64,000 nt of DNA, taken from contig NZ_JAPUVI010000086.1 of assembly GCF_029255285.1 (NCBI RefSeq), positions 40,757-104,756 of the forward strand, written 5' to 3'. Positions within the stretch are counted from its first letter, which is position 1, and every line of letters starts with the position of its first letter. The notes under the pieces are model-generated. The model was not told where the DNA came from. It ran no database searches and was given only the letters and a program-made list of their open reading frames with translations. Below are positions 54,587 through 61,347 of the stretch, piece after piece. The position numbers were made by a program, and so were the translations under genes. Source of the stretch: Accumulibacter sp. GTDB taxonomy: Bacteria; Pseudomonadota; Gammaproteobacteria; Burkholderiales; Rhodocyclaceae.

Positions 54587-55382
54587 GAGCGAGGGCTGGA
54601 TCGTCCCCGATTGGCCAGCGCCGGCACGCGTGCGAAGCCTCATCAGCAGCCGCTCGGGCGGCGTGAGCGCCACGCCGTATGCCAGTTTCAACTTGAGTGA
54701 TCATGTCGGTGACGATCCACTGGCGGTGAGCGAGAACCGTCGACGCTTGGCACGACGTTTGCCGGCTCCACCGCTATGGCTGAAACAGGTGCACGGTGCG
54801 ACGGTCGTCGATGCCGCGAAGACGGACCGGGAGTCGGCTCCGGTTGCCGATGCCGCAGTCGCTCGACAGACAGGCGTCGTCTGCGCGGTGATGACTGCGG
54901 ACTGTCTGCCGGTTCTCATCTGTGACCGCTCGGCTCGCGTCGTCGCGGCGGTCCACGCCGGCTGGCGCGGCTTGCAGGCTGGCGTCCTCGAACAAACGGT
55001 AGGCGCTGTCGGCGTTCCCGGCCGGCAGTTGCTCGCCTATCTGGGACCGGCGATAGGCCCGCAGTCGTTCGAGGTCGGCGAGGAAGTACGACGGGCTTTC
55101 GTTGATGCGTACGCCGCGGCGGCCGAAGCGTTTACCCCTTTGTCCGCTGGCGGCGGATCGGGCGGCGTGTCTGGCCGCTCCGGGACCTCGCGTGAGTCTC
55201 ATCAGTCCAAGTGGCTGGCCGATATCTATCTGCTCGCGCGGCAGGCTTTCGGCCGCGTCGGAGTAGGGGCTCTGTTTGGCGGCGGATACTGTACCGTGCG
55301 TGAGGAAAGCCGTTTTTTCTCCTACCGACGCGATGGCGTCACCGGACGAATGGCTTCCATGATCTGGCTATCCGACGATTAG
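54567..55382 (+). CDS. pgeF: Purine nucleoside phosphorylase / laccase-domain protein (YfiH/PgeF family)
   Basis: The 271-residue product has the YfiH core: LISSRSGGVS, LNLSDHVGDDP-like NLSDHVGDDP, LKQVHGATVV, MTADCLPVLI and VHAGWRGL, which supply the His-Cys-His zinc site. Members act as purine nucleoside phosphorylase/adenosine deaminase or in peptidoglycan editing. ATG 54567 lies in the end of rluD, so the two are translationally coupled; this rluD-yfiH pairing is common. Confidence 0.93.
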   Translation: MIQENSESEGWIVPDWPAPARVRSLISSRSGGVSATPYASFNLSDHVGDDPLAVSENRRRLARRLPAPPLWLKQVHGATVVDAAKTDRESAPVADAAVARQTGVVCAVMTADCLPVLICDRSARVVAAVHAGWRGLQAGVLEQTVGAVGVPGRQLLAYLGPAIGPQSFEVGEEVRRAFVDAYAAAAEAFTPLSAGGGSGGVSGRSGTSRESHQSKWLADIYLLARQAFGRVGVGALFGGGYCTVREESRFFSYRRDGVTGRMASMIWLSDD

Positions 55383-55583
55383 TCAGCGATCGGGCTCCGC
55401 CGCTCCGGCGCGTGAGCGGCCAGCGGCACGGCGGCGGCGCCCCGGGCCGCCGAAAAGCCACAGCAGCAAGGCCATCGGCAGCAACCCGTAGAAAAGGAAG
55501 GAGAGGGTGCCGGCAACCACGCTGGATTCAGTCAGCGCCATCAGCGCGGTGACGTACAGCCATCCGATCACGACGATGTACAT
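55383..55583 (-). CDS. Small two-helix membrane protein
   Basis: The 66-residue product has two hydrophobic helices (about 2-19 and 26-44) and a basic Arg/Ala/Gly tail predicted to face the cytoplasm. No function is known. It abuts the pgeF stop, with which it converges. A TATAAT on this strand at 55596-55591 lies so close to the ATG that the mRNA may be nearly leaderless, or translation may begin at an internal Met. Confidence 0.75.
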   Translation of the reverse strand: MYIVVIGWLYVTALMALTESSVVAGTLSFLFYGLLPMALLLWLFGGPGRRRRAAGRSRAGAAEPDR

Positions 55584-55921
55584 CGCGCCGATTATAGGCT
55601 TCCGAGGCGTTCAGTGCTTGCCTCTTGGCCAATGGCTCCCAACCCGCACGCTTGGCGATGGCAAGTGCTTGTTTGGCTCTTCCGAAAACTTCTTGCGCGA
55701 CTCGCATGCCGCCGAAACCCGGCGGCGATCGCGAGGGTCAGTCTTTCGGTAGGCAGAACACAATTAACGGCTGTTGCGACCGCCTGCGTGGCACCTCGGA
55801 AAGTGGCGCGGCTGAGAAAACATAGCCGGCGGCGAAAACTCGGCGCGTCGTTTAGAATCTGGGATTCATTTTCCAAGGCCCCGAAGCCGTCCGCAGACAC
55901 GGCGGCGATTGAGCGATCGAC
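55584..55921. other. Divergent intergenic region, promoter-like boxes only
   Basis: About 340 bp without a convincing gene. It holds TATAAT on the minus strand (55596-55591) for the small membrane protein and TAGAAT on the plus strand (55853-55858) ahead of the phosphatase gene. Short frames here lack family-like sequence. Confidence 0.5.
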
Positions 55922-56560
55922 ATGGAAGCTACCCATATTTGCCTCGTCCGGCACGGCGAAACCAACTGGAACGCGGAACAACGGATCCAAGGACAAATCG
56001 ACATCGGGCTGAACGCCGCCGGCCTGGCGCAGGCTGACGCGGCTGCCAAGTGGCTTTCCGGGGAACCGGTGGCCGCCTTGTACAGCAGCGACCTGTTACG
56101 CGCCCGGCAGACCGCACAAAGCATCGCCAACCGCTTGGGGTTGGTGCCGATTCTGCGGCCGGAATTCCGCGAGCGGCGTTATGGCCTTTTCGAAGGACTG
56201 ACCTACTCCGAATCACGTGCCGCCTACACGGCCGAGTATCTGTCGTTCGAGAGGCGCGACCCGGAGTTCGTGATTCCCTGTGGCGGCGAGAGCCTGCAGC
56301 AACTGCATGAGCGCGTCAGCACAGGGCTCTGGCTGCTGGCCGCCGACCATCGTGGCGAGACGATCATCGTCGTCACCCACGGCGGTGTCCTCGACATCGT
56401 CAACCGTTTGGTGCGCGGCAATCCACTGAGCGCCCCGCGCGACTTTCTGATCCCCAACGCGGCGATCAACTGGGTCAGTGTTCGCGGCGACTCCTGGAGG
56501 CTCGAAGCCTGGGGTCAGACGGCGCACTTGGCGAAGTTCGGCCTCGACGAACTTCCATGA
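55922..56560 (+). CDS. Histidine phosphatase family protein (phosphoglycerate-mutase-like)
   Basis: The 212-residue product has the branch-1 signature LVRHGETNWN (phospho-His H11), YSSDLLRARQTAQ, FRERRYGLFEGLTYSE and the second His in VVTHGGVLD. It resembles GpmB/CobC-type broad phosphatases. No cobalamin gene is beside it, so a CobC role is not supported. It converges with the CBS gene. Confidence 0.93.
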   Translation: MEATHICLVRHGETNWNAEQRIQGQIDIGLNAAGLAQADAAAKWLSGEPVAALYSSDLLRARQTAQSIANRLGLVPILRPEFRERRYGLFEGLTYSESRAAYTAEYLSFERRDPEFVIPCGGESLQQLHERVSTGLWLLAADHRGETIIVVTHGGVLDIVNRLVRGNPLSAPRDFLIPNAAINWVSVRGDSWRLEAWGQTAHLAKFGLDELP

Positions 56561-56577
56561 GGGCGCGCGCGGAATCC

Positions 56578-57009
56578 TCAGCCGGTAATGTACTTTTCCA
56601 TCTGCTGTATGATGAACTGCTGCTCGCAGATCGTTTCCTTCACCACATCGCCAATCGAAACGATACCGAGTACCCGGCCGTCCTCGTCGAGTACCGGCAA
56701 ATGACGGAAGTGCTTTTCGGTCATGATGGCCATGCACTCATCGACCGTGCGCTCAGGGGTGACGTAAAGCACTTTGTCAGTCATGATCTCGCGCACAGTG
56801 GTGTCCTTCGAGGCCTTGCCGTACAGGATGACCTTGCGCGCGTAGTCGCGCTCGGAGAAGATGCCGACCAGTTGTTTTCCATCGAGCACGAGGACAGCGC
56901 CCACGTTGTGGTCGGCCATCACTTGCAAAGCATGAAAAACAGCGTCGTCAGGGGCGACGATCACCAGCGGCCCGCTCTTGGCGGCCAGGATTTGCCTGAT
57001 TGTCTTCAT
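56578..57009 (-). CDS. CBS-domain pair protein
   Basis: The 143-residue product is two tandem CBS domains. The first has DDAVFHALQVMADHNVGAVLVLD (core MADHNVGAVLV); the second has RTVDECMAIMTEKHFRHLPVLD. Such stand-alone pairs bind adenosyl nucleotides and regulate partners. ATG 57009 overlaps the stop of a possible small upstream gene (ATGA) and has its own GAAAGGA ribosome site. Confidence 0.93.
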   Translation of the reverse strand: MKTIRQILAAKSGPLVIVAPDDAVFHALQVMADHNVGAVLVLDGKQLVGIFSERDYARKVILYGKASKDTTVREIMTDKVLYVTPERTVDECMAIMTEKHFRHLPVLDEDGRVLGIVSIGDVVKETICEQQFIIQQMEKYITG

Positions 57010-57203
57010 GAAGCGTCCTTTCTGGTCGGGAAGTCACGCCATACTAGAACGTCAGCCGCTGCTTGCCAAGGCCCGTCGGCATGGCATTCGTCAACGACCC
57101 GAGATCCCTTGTCAGGTTCCACGCGCACTGAATCGCGCGGCGCGAGCCTTGTCTCGTAACGAACGCCGAACATTTCGAAGCCGGTCGCCCATCTTGATGG
57201 CAT
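57006..57203 (-). CDS. Possible small protein coupled to the CBS gene
   Basis: A 65-residue frame from ATG 57203 has a GAGG ribosome site eight bases upstream and ends in an ATGA overlap with the CBS gene. The product is polar, with FGVRYETRLAPRDSVRVE and AAADVLVWRDFP segments; no family is recognised. The ribosome site and coupling favour it; the lack of a recognisable family argues for caution. Confidence 0.35.
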   Translation of the reverse strand: MPSRWATGFEMFGVRYETRLAPRDSVRVEPDKGSRVVDECHADGPWQAAADVLVWRDFPTRKDAS

Positions 57204-57580
57204 GGGGGCAACCTCAAAAAGTTCGCCAACTGGCCGTAGGAGGGCAATCGTTCTGCGCACCGACTGCGGCCCGAGCGGGAACAAGTCCGCTGGAACAGCG
57301 CTGGGCAAGCAGTGTAAGTTTTTCGCTCGACCAGCGACCAATCCTCAAGTCCGGCGTCCGAGAAGGCGGCGAACCCACTGGGTCGTCAGACGTCTTTGCC
57401 GCAACGTATTGGCCGTACGAACTGTCACAGTCCTTCCTGGACCGGGGCAAATATGGTGGACAAGCGTTTTAGCTCGCTCACCTGAACCCTGGCGACCGGT
57501 GGAATCCTTGCCTTCAGACACAGGAGGTGGCGGCGCCGTGACGATTGCCACTTCTTGCTTCTAATTTTTCGGAGAACTCC
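57204..57580. other. Intergenic region upstream of msrB, no gene seen
   Basis: About 375 bp of less GC-rich sequence. Frames on both strands lack ribosome sites and family-like residues. It presumably contains the promoter for msrB-msrA. Confidence 0.45.
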
Positions 57581-58093
57581 ATGGATCGTCGTCAAACATT
57601 GAGATGGCTGAGCTGCTTGTCTGCCTTCGTGCTGCCCATAGCCGCCCCTGGCCCTAGCCGGGCGGGCGAGAGGGGCGACACGCCGCTGCAAAAGACAAAA
57701 GCCGAGTGGGCGAAGCTGCTGCCGCAGCCCGCTTATCGCGTCCTCTTCGAAGAGGATACCGAACGCGCCGGAAGCAGCCCGTTGAACCACGAGAAGCGCG
57801 ACGGCACTTTCGTTTGCGCCGCGTGCTACCTGCCGCTATTCGACAGCTCGAAGAAATATGAGAGCGGTACCGGTTGGCCTAGCTTTTGGGACCACTTGCC
57901 GGGATCGATCGCGACCCGAACCGATTTCAAGCTGATCTATCCGCGTACCGAGTACCACTGTGTACACTGCGGCGGGCACCAAGGTCACGTGTTCAACGAT
58001 GGGCCAAAACCCACCGGCAAGCGCTACTGCAACAACGGCGTGGCGCTGGCTTTCGTTCCGCGGACCGACAAACTGCCGGAGCTGCGTACGTGA
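57581..58093 (+). CDS. msrB: Exported peptide-methionine (R)-S-oxide reductase MsrB
   Basis: The 170-residue product has a twin-arginine-like leader (MDRRQTLRWLSCLSAF) followed by a hydrophobic stretch and Ala sites near residue 28. The MsrB domain has zinc Cys pairs C79/C82 and C127/C130 and the catalytic Cys150 in KRYCNNG. GGAGA upstream of ATG 57581 fixes the start. It reduces the R epimer of methionine sulfoxide; export suggests periplasmic repair. Its stop overlaps the msrA start. Confidence 0.93.
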   Translation: MDRRQTLRWLSCLSAFVLPIAAPGPSRAGERGDTPLQKTKAEWAKLLPQPAYRVLFEEDTERAGSSPLNHEKRDGTFVCAACYLPLFDSSKKYESGTGWPSFWDHLPGSIATRTDFKLIYPRTEYHCVHCGGHQGHVFNDGPKPTGKRYCNNGVALAFVPRTDKLPELRT

Positions 58094-58704
58094 GCGCCCG
58101 CCGGATGACGGTCGCTGTGCTCGTCCTAAGCGTCGTTGCCGGTGCCACCGGTGCGGCTGACGCTCCGCTCGCCGGCAAGAATGAAGTCCGCAGTGCAATC
58201 TTCGCCGGTGGTTGCTTCTGGTGTATCGAAGCGGATTTCGAGAAGCTGCCGGGAGTCGTTGCCGTGCAATCCGGCTACACCGCCGGACGGACCGTCAATC
58301 CGACCTACGAGCAGGTCAGCGCGGGCAGCACTGGCCACACCGAGGCCGTCCGCGTGAGCTACGACCCGCAGAAGGTCAGCTATGCACAACTGGTAGAGTA
58401 CTTTTGGCGCCACATCGATCCCACCGTCAAGAACCGGCAGTTCTGTGACGTCGGCAGCCAATACCGCAGCGGCATCTACTGGCAGAACGAGGGCGAGCGA
58501 AGAATTGCCGAAAGCAGCCGCAACGCGCTGCTGGCGAGCGGCAAGCTGCCGCGCATCGAAACCGAGATCATGGCGGCTTCTGCCTTCTACCCGGCTGAGG
58601 AGTACCACCAGGACTACTACAGGAAGAACCCGATCCGCTATGCCTACTATCGCCAAGGTTGCGGTCGCGACGCCCGCGTCCAGCAAATTTGGGGCAGCGG
58701 CTAG
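58090..58704 (+). CDS. msrA: Exported peptide-methionine (S)-S-oxide reductase MsrA
   Basis: From GTG 58090, overlapping the msrB stop (GTGA), the product has 204 residues. A signal peptide (about 1-23, ending TGAADA) precedes the MsrA domain with AGGCFWCIEADFEKLPGV (catalytic C42), GYTAGRTVNPTYEQV and EEYHQDYY. With msrB it forms a two-enzyme, probably periplasmic, methionine-sulfoxide repair unit. ATG 58105 is an alternative start with a shorter n-region. Confidence 0.93.
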   Translation: MSARRMTVAVLVLSVVAGATGAADAPLAGKNEVRSAIFAGGCFWCIEADFEKLPGVVAVQSGYTAGRTVNPTYEQVSAGSTGHTEAVRVSYDPQKVSYAQLVEYFWRHIDPTVKNRQFCDVGSQYRSGIYWQNEGERRIAESSRNALLASGKLPRIETEIMAASAFYPAEEYHQDYYRKNPIRYAYYRQGCGRDARVQQIWGSG

Positions 58705-58746
58705 CGACTGGCCGTCGTTTCGCCCAGGCTGCCCTCCGTGGCGCCG

Positions 58747-59937
58747 TCAATCAACCTGACAGAGTAGGCCCTTGAGATACTCGCCCTCGCCGAAGTGCAG
58801 CGCTACGGGGTGATCCGGCGGCGCCGCGAGCCGCCGCAGCAGGCGTGCCTGACGTCCGGCGTCGAGCGCCGCATCGCTGACGATCTGCTGAAAATGCTCA
58901 CCGCGGATACCGCCCGAACACGAGTAAGTCATCAGCAGACCGCCTGGATTGAGCAGGCGAAAACCCAGAACATTGATGTCCCGATAGGCACGCGCCGCGC
59001 GCTCGGCGTAAGCCGCTGAAGGTGCGAACTTGGGCGGATCGAGAATGATCAGGTCGAAGCGCTGACCGGCACTTCTCAGGGTGCGCAACTCCGCAAAGAC
59101 GTCCGCTTGGCGCCATTCGGCGCGCTCGGCCGCAAGTTGCGGGTTGAGCGCCAGGTTGTCGATCGCAGTTGCCAGGGCCGGGGCCGACGAGTCGATCGAC
59201 AGCACGTGCGCCGCGCCGCCGGCCAGCGCTTGCAGCGAAAAACCACCGGTGTAGCAGAAACAGTTCAAGGTCATCCGATCGGCAGCCAGGTCGCGCGTCA
59301 GCCGCCTGTTCTCGCGCTGGTCGAGATAAAAGCCGGTCTTGTGGCCGGCCGTTACGTCGACCTGCATCCGCACGCCGTTCTCGACGATGGTCAGCGGCGT
59401 GGCGGGCGCCGTACCAAGAACCCAACCCGTCACCGCATCGAGTCCCTCGAGTCGGCGCACGTCGGAATCCGACCGCTCGTAGATTCGAGCGCAGCCGCTC
59501 GCCCTCTGCAGCGCGCCAATGATCGCCCGGCGCCATCGGTCGGCGCCGGCGGCTGTCAATTGCAGGACCACGGTGTCACCATAGCGATCGGCGATCACGC
59601 CCGGCAATCCGTCGGACTCGCCGTGCAGCAAGCGCAGGCCGTCCTGATAACGCAATTCGGGAATCGACTGACGTCGCTCGAGCGCCGCCTGTATGTGGCG
59701 CTTGAAGAAAGCGTCGTCGACGACTTCTGCCGGGTCAAAGGTCCACACCCGAGCGCGAATCTTCGACGCCGGGCTCCACGCCGCCTTGGCCAAGGGACGG
59801 CCATTGGCGGCTACAACCTCGACCGTGTCACCGGGCCGTGCGCGGCCATCGAGCCGGTCGACCGCGCCAGCAAATATCCAGGGGTGGCGGCGGGCAAGCG
59901 AGCGATCCTTGTGCGGCAAGAGTACGAGTTGCGACAT
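58747..59937 (-). CDS. rlmI: 23S rRNA cytosine methyltransferase RlmI-like
   Basis: The 396-residue product from ATG 59937 has an N-terminal PUA-like domain (about 1-75), a middle EEHEA-like region and the SAM domain with NCFCYTGGFSLQAL, LDPPKFAPS and the YSCSGG motif carrying the likely catalytic Cys. It methylates C1962 of 23S rRNA in E. coli. The longer frame to 60012 adds no family sequence. It diverges from the small exported protein. Confidence 0.92.
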   Translation of the reverse strand: MSQLVLLPHKDRSLARRHPWIFAGAVDRLDGRARPGDTVEVVAANGRPLAKAAWSPASKIRARVWTFDPAEVVDDAFFKRHIQAALERRQSIPELRYQDGLRLLHGESDGLPGVIADRYGDTVVLQLTAAGADRWRRAIIGALQRASGCARIYERSDSDVRRLEGLDAVTGWVLGTAPATPLTIVENGVRMQVDVTAGHKTGFYLDQRENRRLTRDLAADRMTLNCFCYTGGFSLQALAGGAAHVLSIDSSAPALATAIDNLALNPQLAAERAEWRQADVFAELRTLRSAGQRFDLIILDPPKFAPSAAYAERAARAYRDINVLGFRLLNPGGLLMTYSCSGGIRGEHFQQIVSDAALDAGRQARLLRRLAAPPDHPVALHFGEGEYLKGLLCQVD

Positions 59938-60032
59938 GGGGAAATCCGGTGTGTGTCGCCATTGGCGGATGGGAGCGACAGCGACGGCACAGTTTAGCGC
60001 ACTAGCGAACACGCCGGCAGTTCACTGCTTGT

Positions 60033-60069
60033 GCGACCTGTCGGCATCGACAGGTCGCCTTTGCTTCTT
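60033..60069 (+). terminator. Terminator-like hairpin in a divergent intergenic region
   Basis: A perfect 10-bp stem (GCGACCTGTC with GACAGGTCGC, loop GGCATC) is followed on the plus strand by CTTTGCTTCTT. It looks like an intrinsic terminator for plus-strand RNA, yet no plus-strand gene lies upstream; rlmI is antisense. In the minus direction it would fold in the rlmI leader. Confidence 0.5.
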
Positions 60070-60104
60070 GAGGCCAATCAAGGACGGTTTCTTGCCAGAC
60101 CGCC

Positions 60105-60110
60105 TATAAT
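60105..60110 (+). promoter_or_regulatory. Candidate -10 box for the exported protein-sco operon
   Basis: A perfect TATAAT lies 45-50 bp upstream of ATG 60155. No consensus -35 is found at 16-18 bp, so the call rests on the -10 and position. Confidence 0.35.
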
Positions 60111-60154
60111 CGGAGTCCCTGCAGTGAACACCATCCATTACCGCTGAAAGCGCG

Positions 60155-60484
60155 ATGAGACACCTGACCCTGCTCGCCTTCCTTAGCCTGTTCGTCGAAG
60201 CGGCCATGGCCGATGCCGGACTCGCCGCCGTCGGCGAGCTCGGGCGGCTGAATGGCCAAGCGCTGGCCTGCGACGAAAAGACCGTTGTCAGCCAGATCAA
60301 GGCACTGATGATCAAGTACTCTCCCAAAACCCGCCGTTACGGCGAGATCTTCGAAGAACAGAGCAGTGCTGCCTTTCTGGCCCAAGGTGAGCGCGAGTGC
60401 CCGGCGGCCACTGACTTCAACTCCAGAGTCGACGAAATGGCACAGCGCCTACCGGCTGTCTTGTCGCTCGGTCAGCCGCAATGA
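60155..60484 (+). CDS. Small exported protein upstream of sco
   Basis: The 109-residue product has a signal peptide (about 1-19, ending EAAMA). The mature part has two Cys (ACDEKTV and GEREC), likely a disulfide, and a helical pattern with VSQIKALMIKYSPKTRRYGEIFEE. No family name is recognised. Its stop overlaps the sco ATG (ATGA), so a periplasmic role beside copper delivery or redox is plausible. Confidence 0.75.
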   Translation: MRHLTLLAFLSLFVEAAMADAGLAAVGELGRLNGQALACDEKTVVSQIKALMIKYSPKTRRYGEIFEEQSSAAFLAQGERECPAATDFNSRVDEMAQRLPAVLSLGQPQ

Positions 60485-61095
60485 GGCCGAAGAGGCTTCT
60501 GCTCTGCGCGCTATTGGCGGCGGGTTTCGCACCGCTGATCGGCGGCGCGGCCGAGGACAACGAGGAGCCGACAGCCAGCTTCGAAACGCCTTCTCCGAGC
60601 CATGGCCGCTACCTTTTGATGGACGGCAACGGGCGCGCCGTAAGCAATGGCGATTTTCCAGGACGCTTCCAACTGATCTCGTTCGGCTATACCTCCTGCC
60701 CCGACGTCTGTCCGACCACGCTGGCCGAAATGGCGGCTATATTGACCCGACTCGGCAAGGAAGCGGGACGACTGCAGACCTTGTTCATCACGCTTGACCC
60801 AGAGCGTGACACGGCCAGCGTCCTACAGCATTACGTCGGTTTTTTCGACCCGCGGATCATGGCTCTGAGTGGCCCGCCAGCCTTGATTCGGCGCGCGGCC
60901 GACAACTTCCTCGTCCGTTACGAAATCGTGCGCGAACCCGGAGCACCAGCGGAACAGTACGCGGTTGACCACTCGGCGGGAATGTTCCTGCTCGGTCCGG
61001 ATGGCCGCTATATCCGCAAGTTCGCCTACGCTTTGCCCGCGGCAGAGATCGGCGAGCGGATTCGCGAAATCATGATAAGGCTTGCCAATTACTGA
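60481..61095 (+). CDS. SCO1/SenC family copper-chaperone/thioredoxin-fold protein
   Basis: The 204-residue product has an N-terminal signal/anchor and the SCO core: ISFGYTSCPDVCPTTLAEM (C73, C77), LDPERDTASVLQHYV and the copper-ligand His164 in VDHSAGMFL. It should deliver copper to cytochrome oxidase CuA or act as a periplasmic thiol reductase. No cytochrome oxidase genes lie in the window. Confidence 0.92.
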   Translation: MRPKRLLLCALLAAGFAPLIGGAAEDNEEPTASFETPSPSHGRYLLMDGNGRAVSNGDFPGRFQLISFGYTSCPDVCPTTLAEMAAILTRLGKEAGRLQTLFITLDPERDTASVLQHYVGFFDPRIMALSGPPALIRRAADNFLVRYEIVREPGAPAEQYAVDHSAGMFLLGPDGRYIRKFAYALPAAEIGERIREIMIRLANY

Positions 61096-61331
61096 AGCGG
61101 CGCGGTATCGGGGGCGTCGCGCCTTTCGCAGAGACCGGCCAGTTCGCTCTCGAGTGTCCAAAGTTCATAGCTCCAGGGCAGCGCGACAGGCACCCGACCG
61201 AGTTTCTGGTTTGGCTTGCCGTGGAAGACTCGGCTGAGGCGAAATGTCGGACGGTCATTAGAAGACGCTGGAACAGCGTGTAAGGACCGACGATCGGCGA
61301 ACGACACAATGTTGTGCACCTCAACAACCAT
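61089..61331 (-). CDS. Possible small protein in the gap before the flavoprotein gene
   Basis: An 80-residue minus-strand frame from ATG 61331 ends 7 bp inside the sco gene. Its last 45 residues look protein-like (LSRVFHGKPNQKLGRVPVAL, then SYELWTLESELAGL), unlike most shadow frames. AGGG lies ten bases upstream of the ATG, a weak ribosome site. No family is recognised. It otherwise leaves a 250-bp gap. Confidence 0.35.
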   Translation of the reverse strand: MVVEVHNIVSFADRRSLHAVPASSNDRPTFRLSRVFHGKPNQKLGRVPVALPWSYELWTLESELAGLCERRDAPDTAPLQ

Positions 61332-61347
61332 TGGAAAGCGCCCTGCA

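Noticed and set aside
55922-56560. cobC (alpha-ribazole phosphatase)
   Set aside because: Family members are broad; no cobalamin genes are adjacent, and the corrinoid operon is about 46 kb away.
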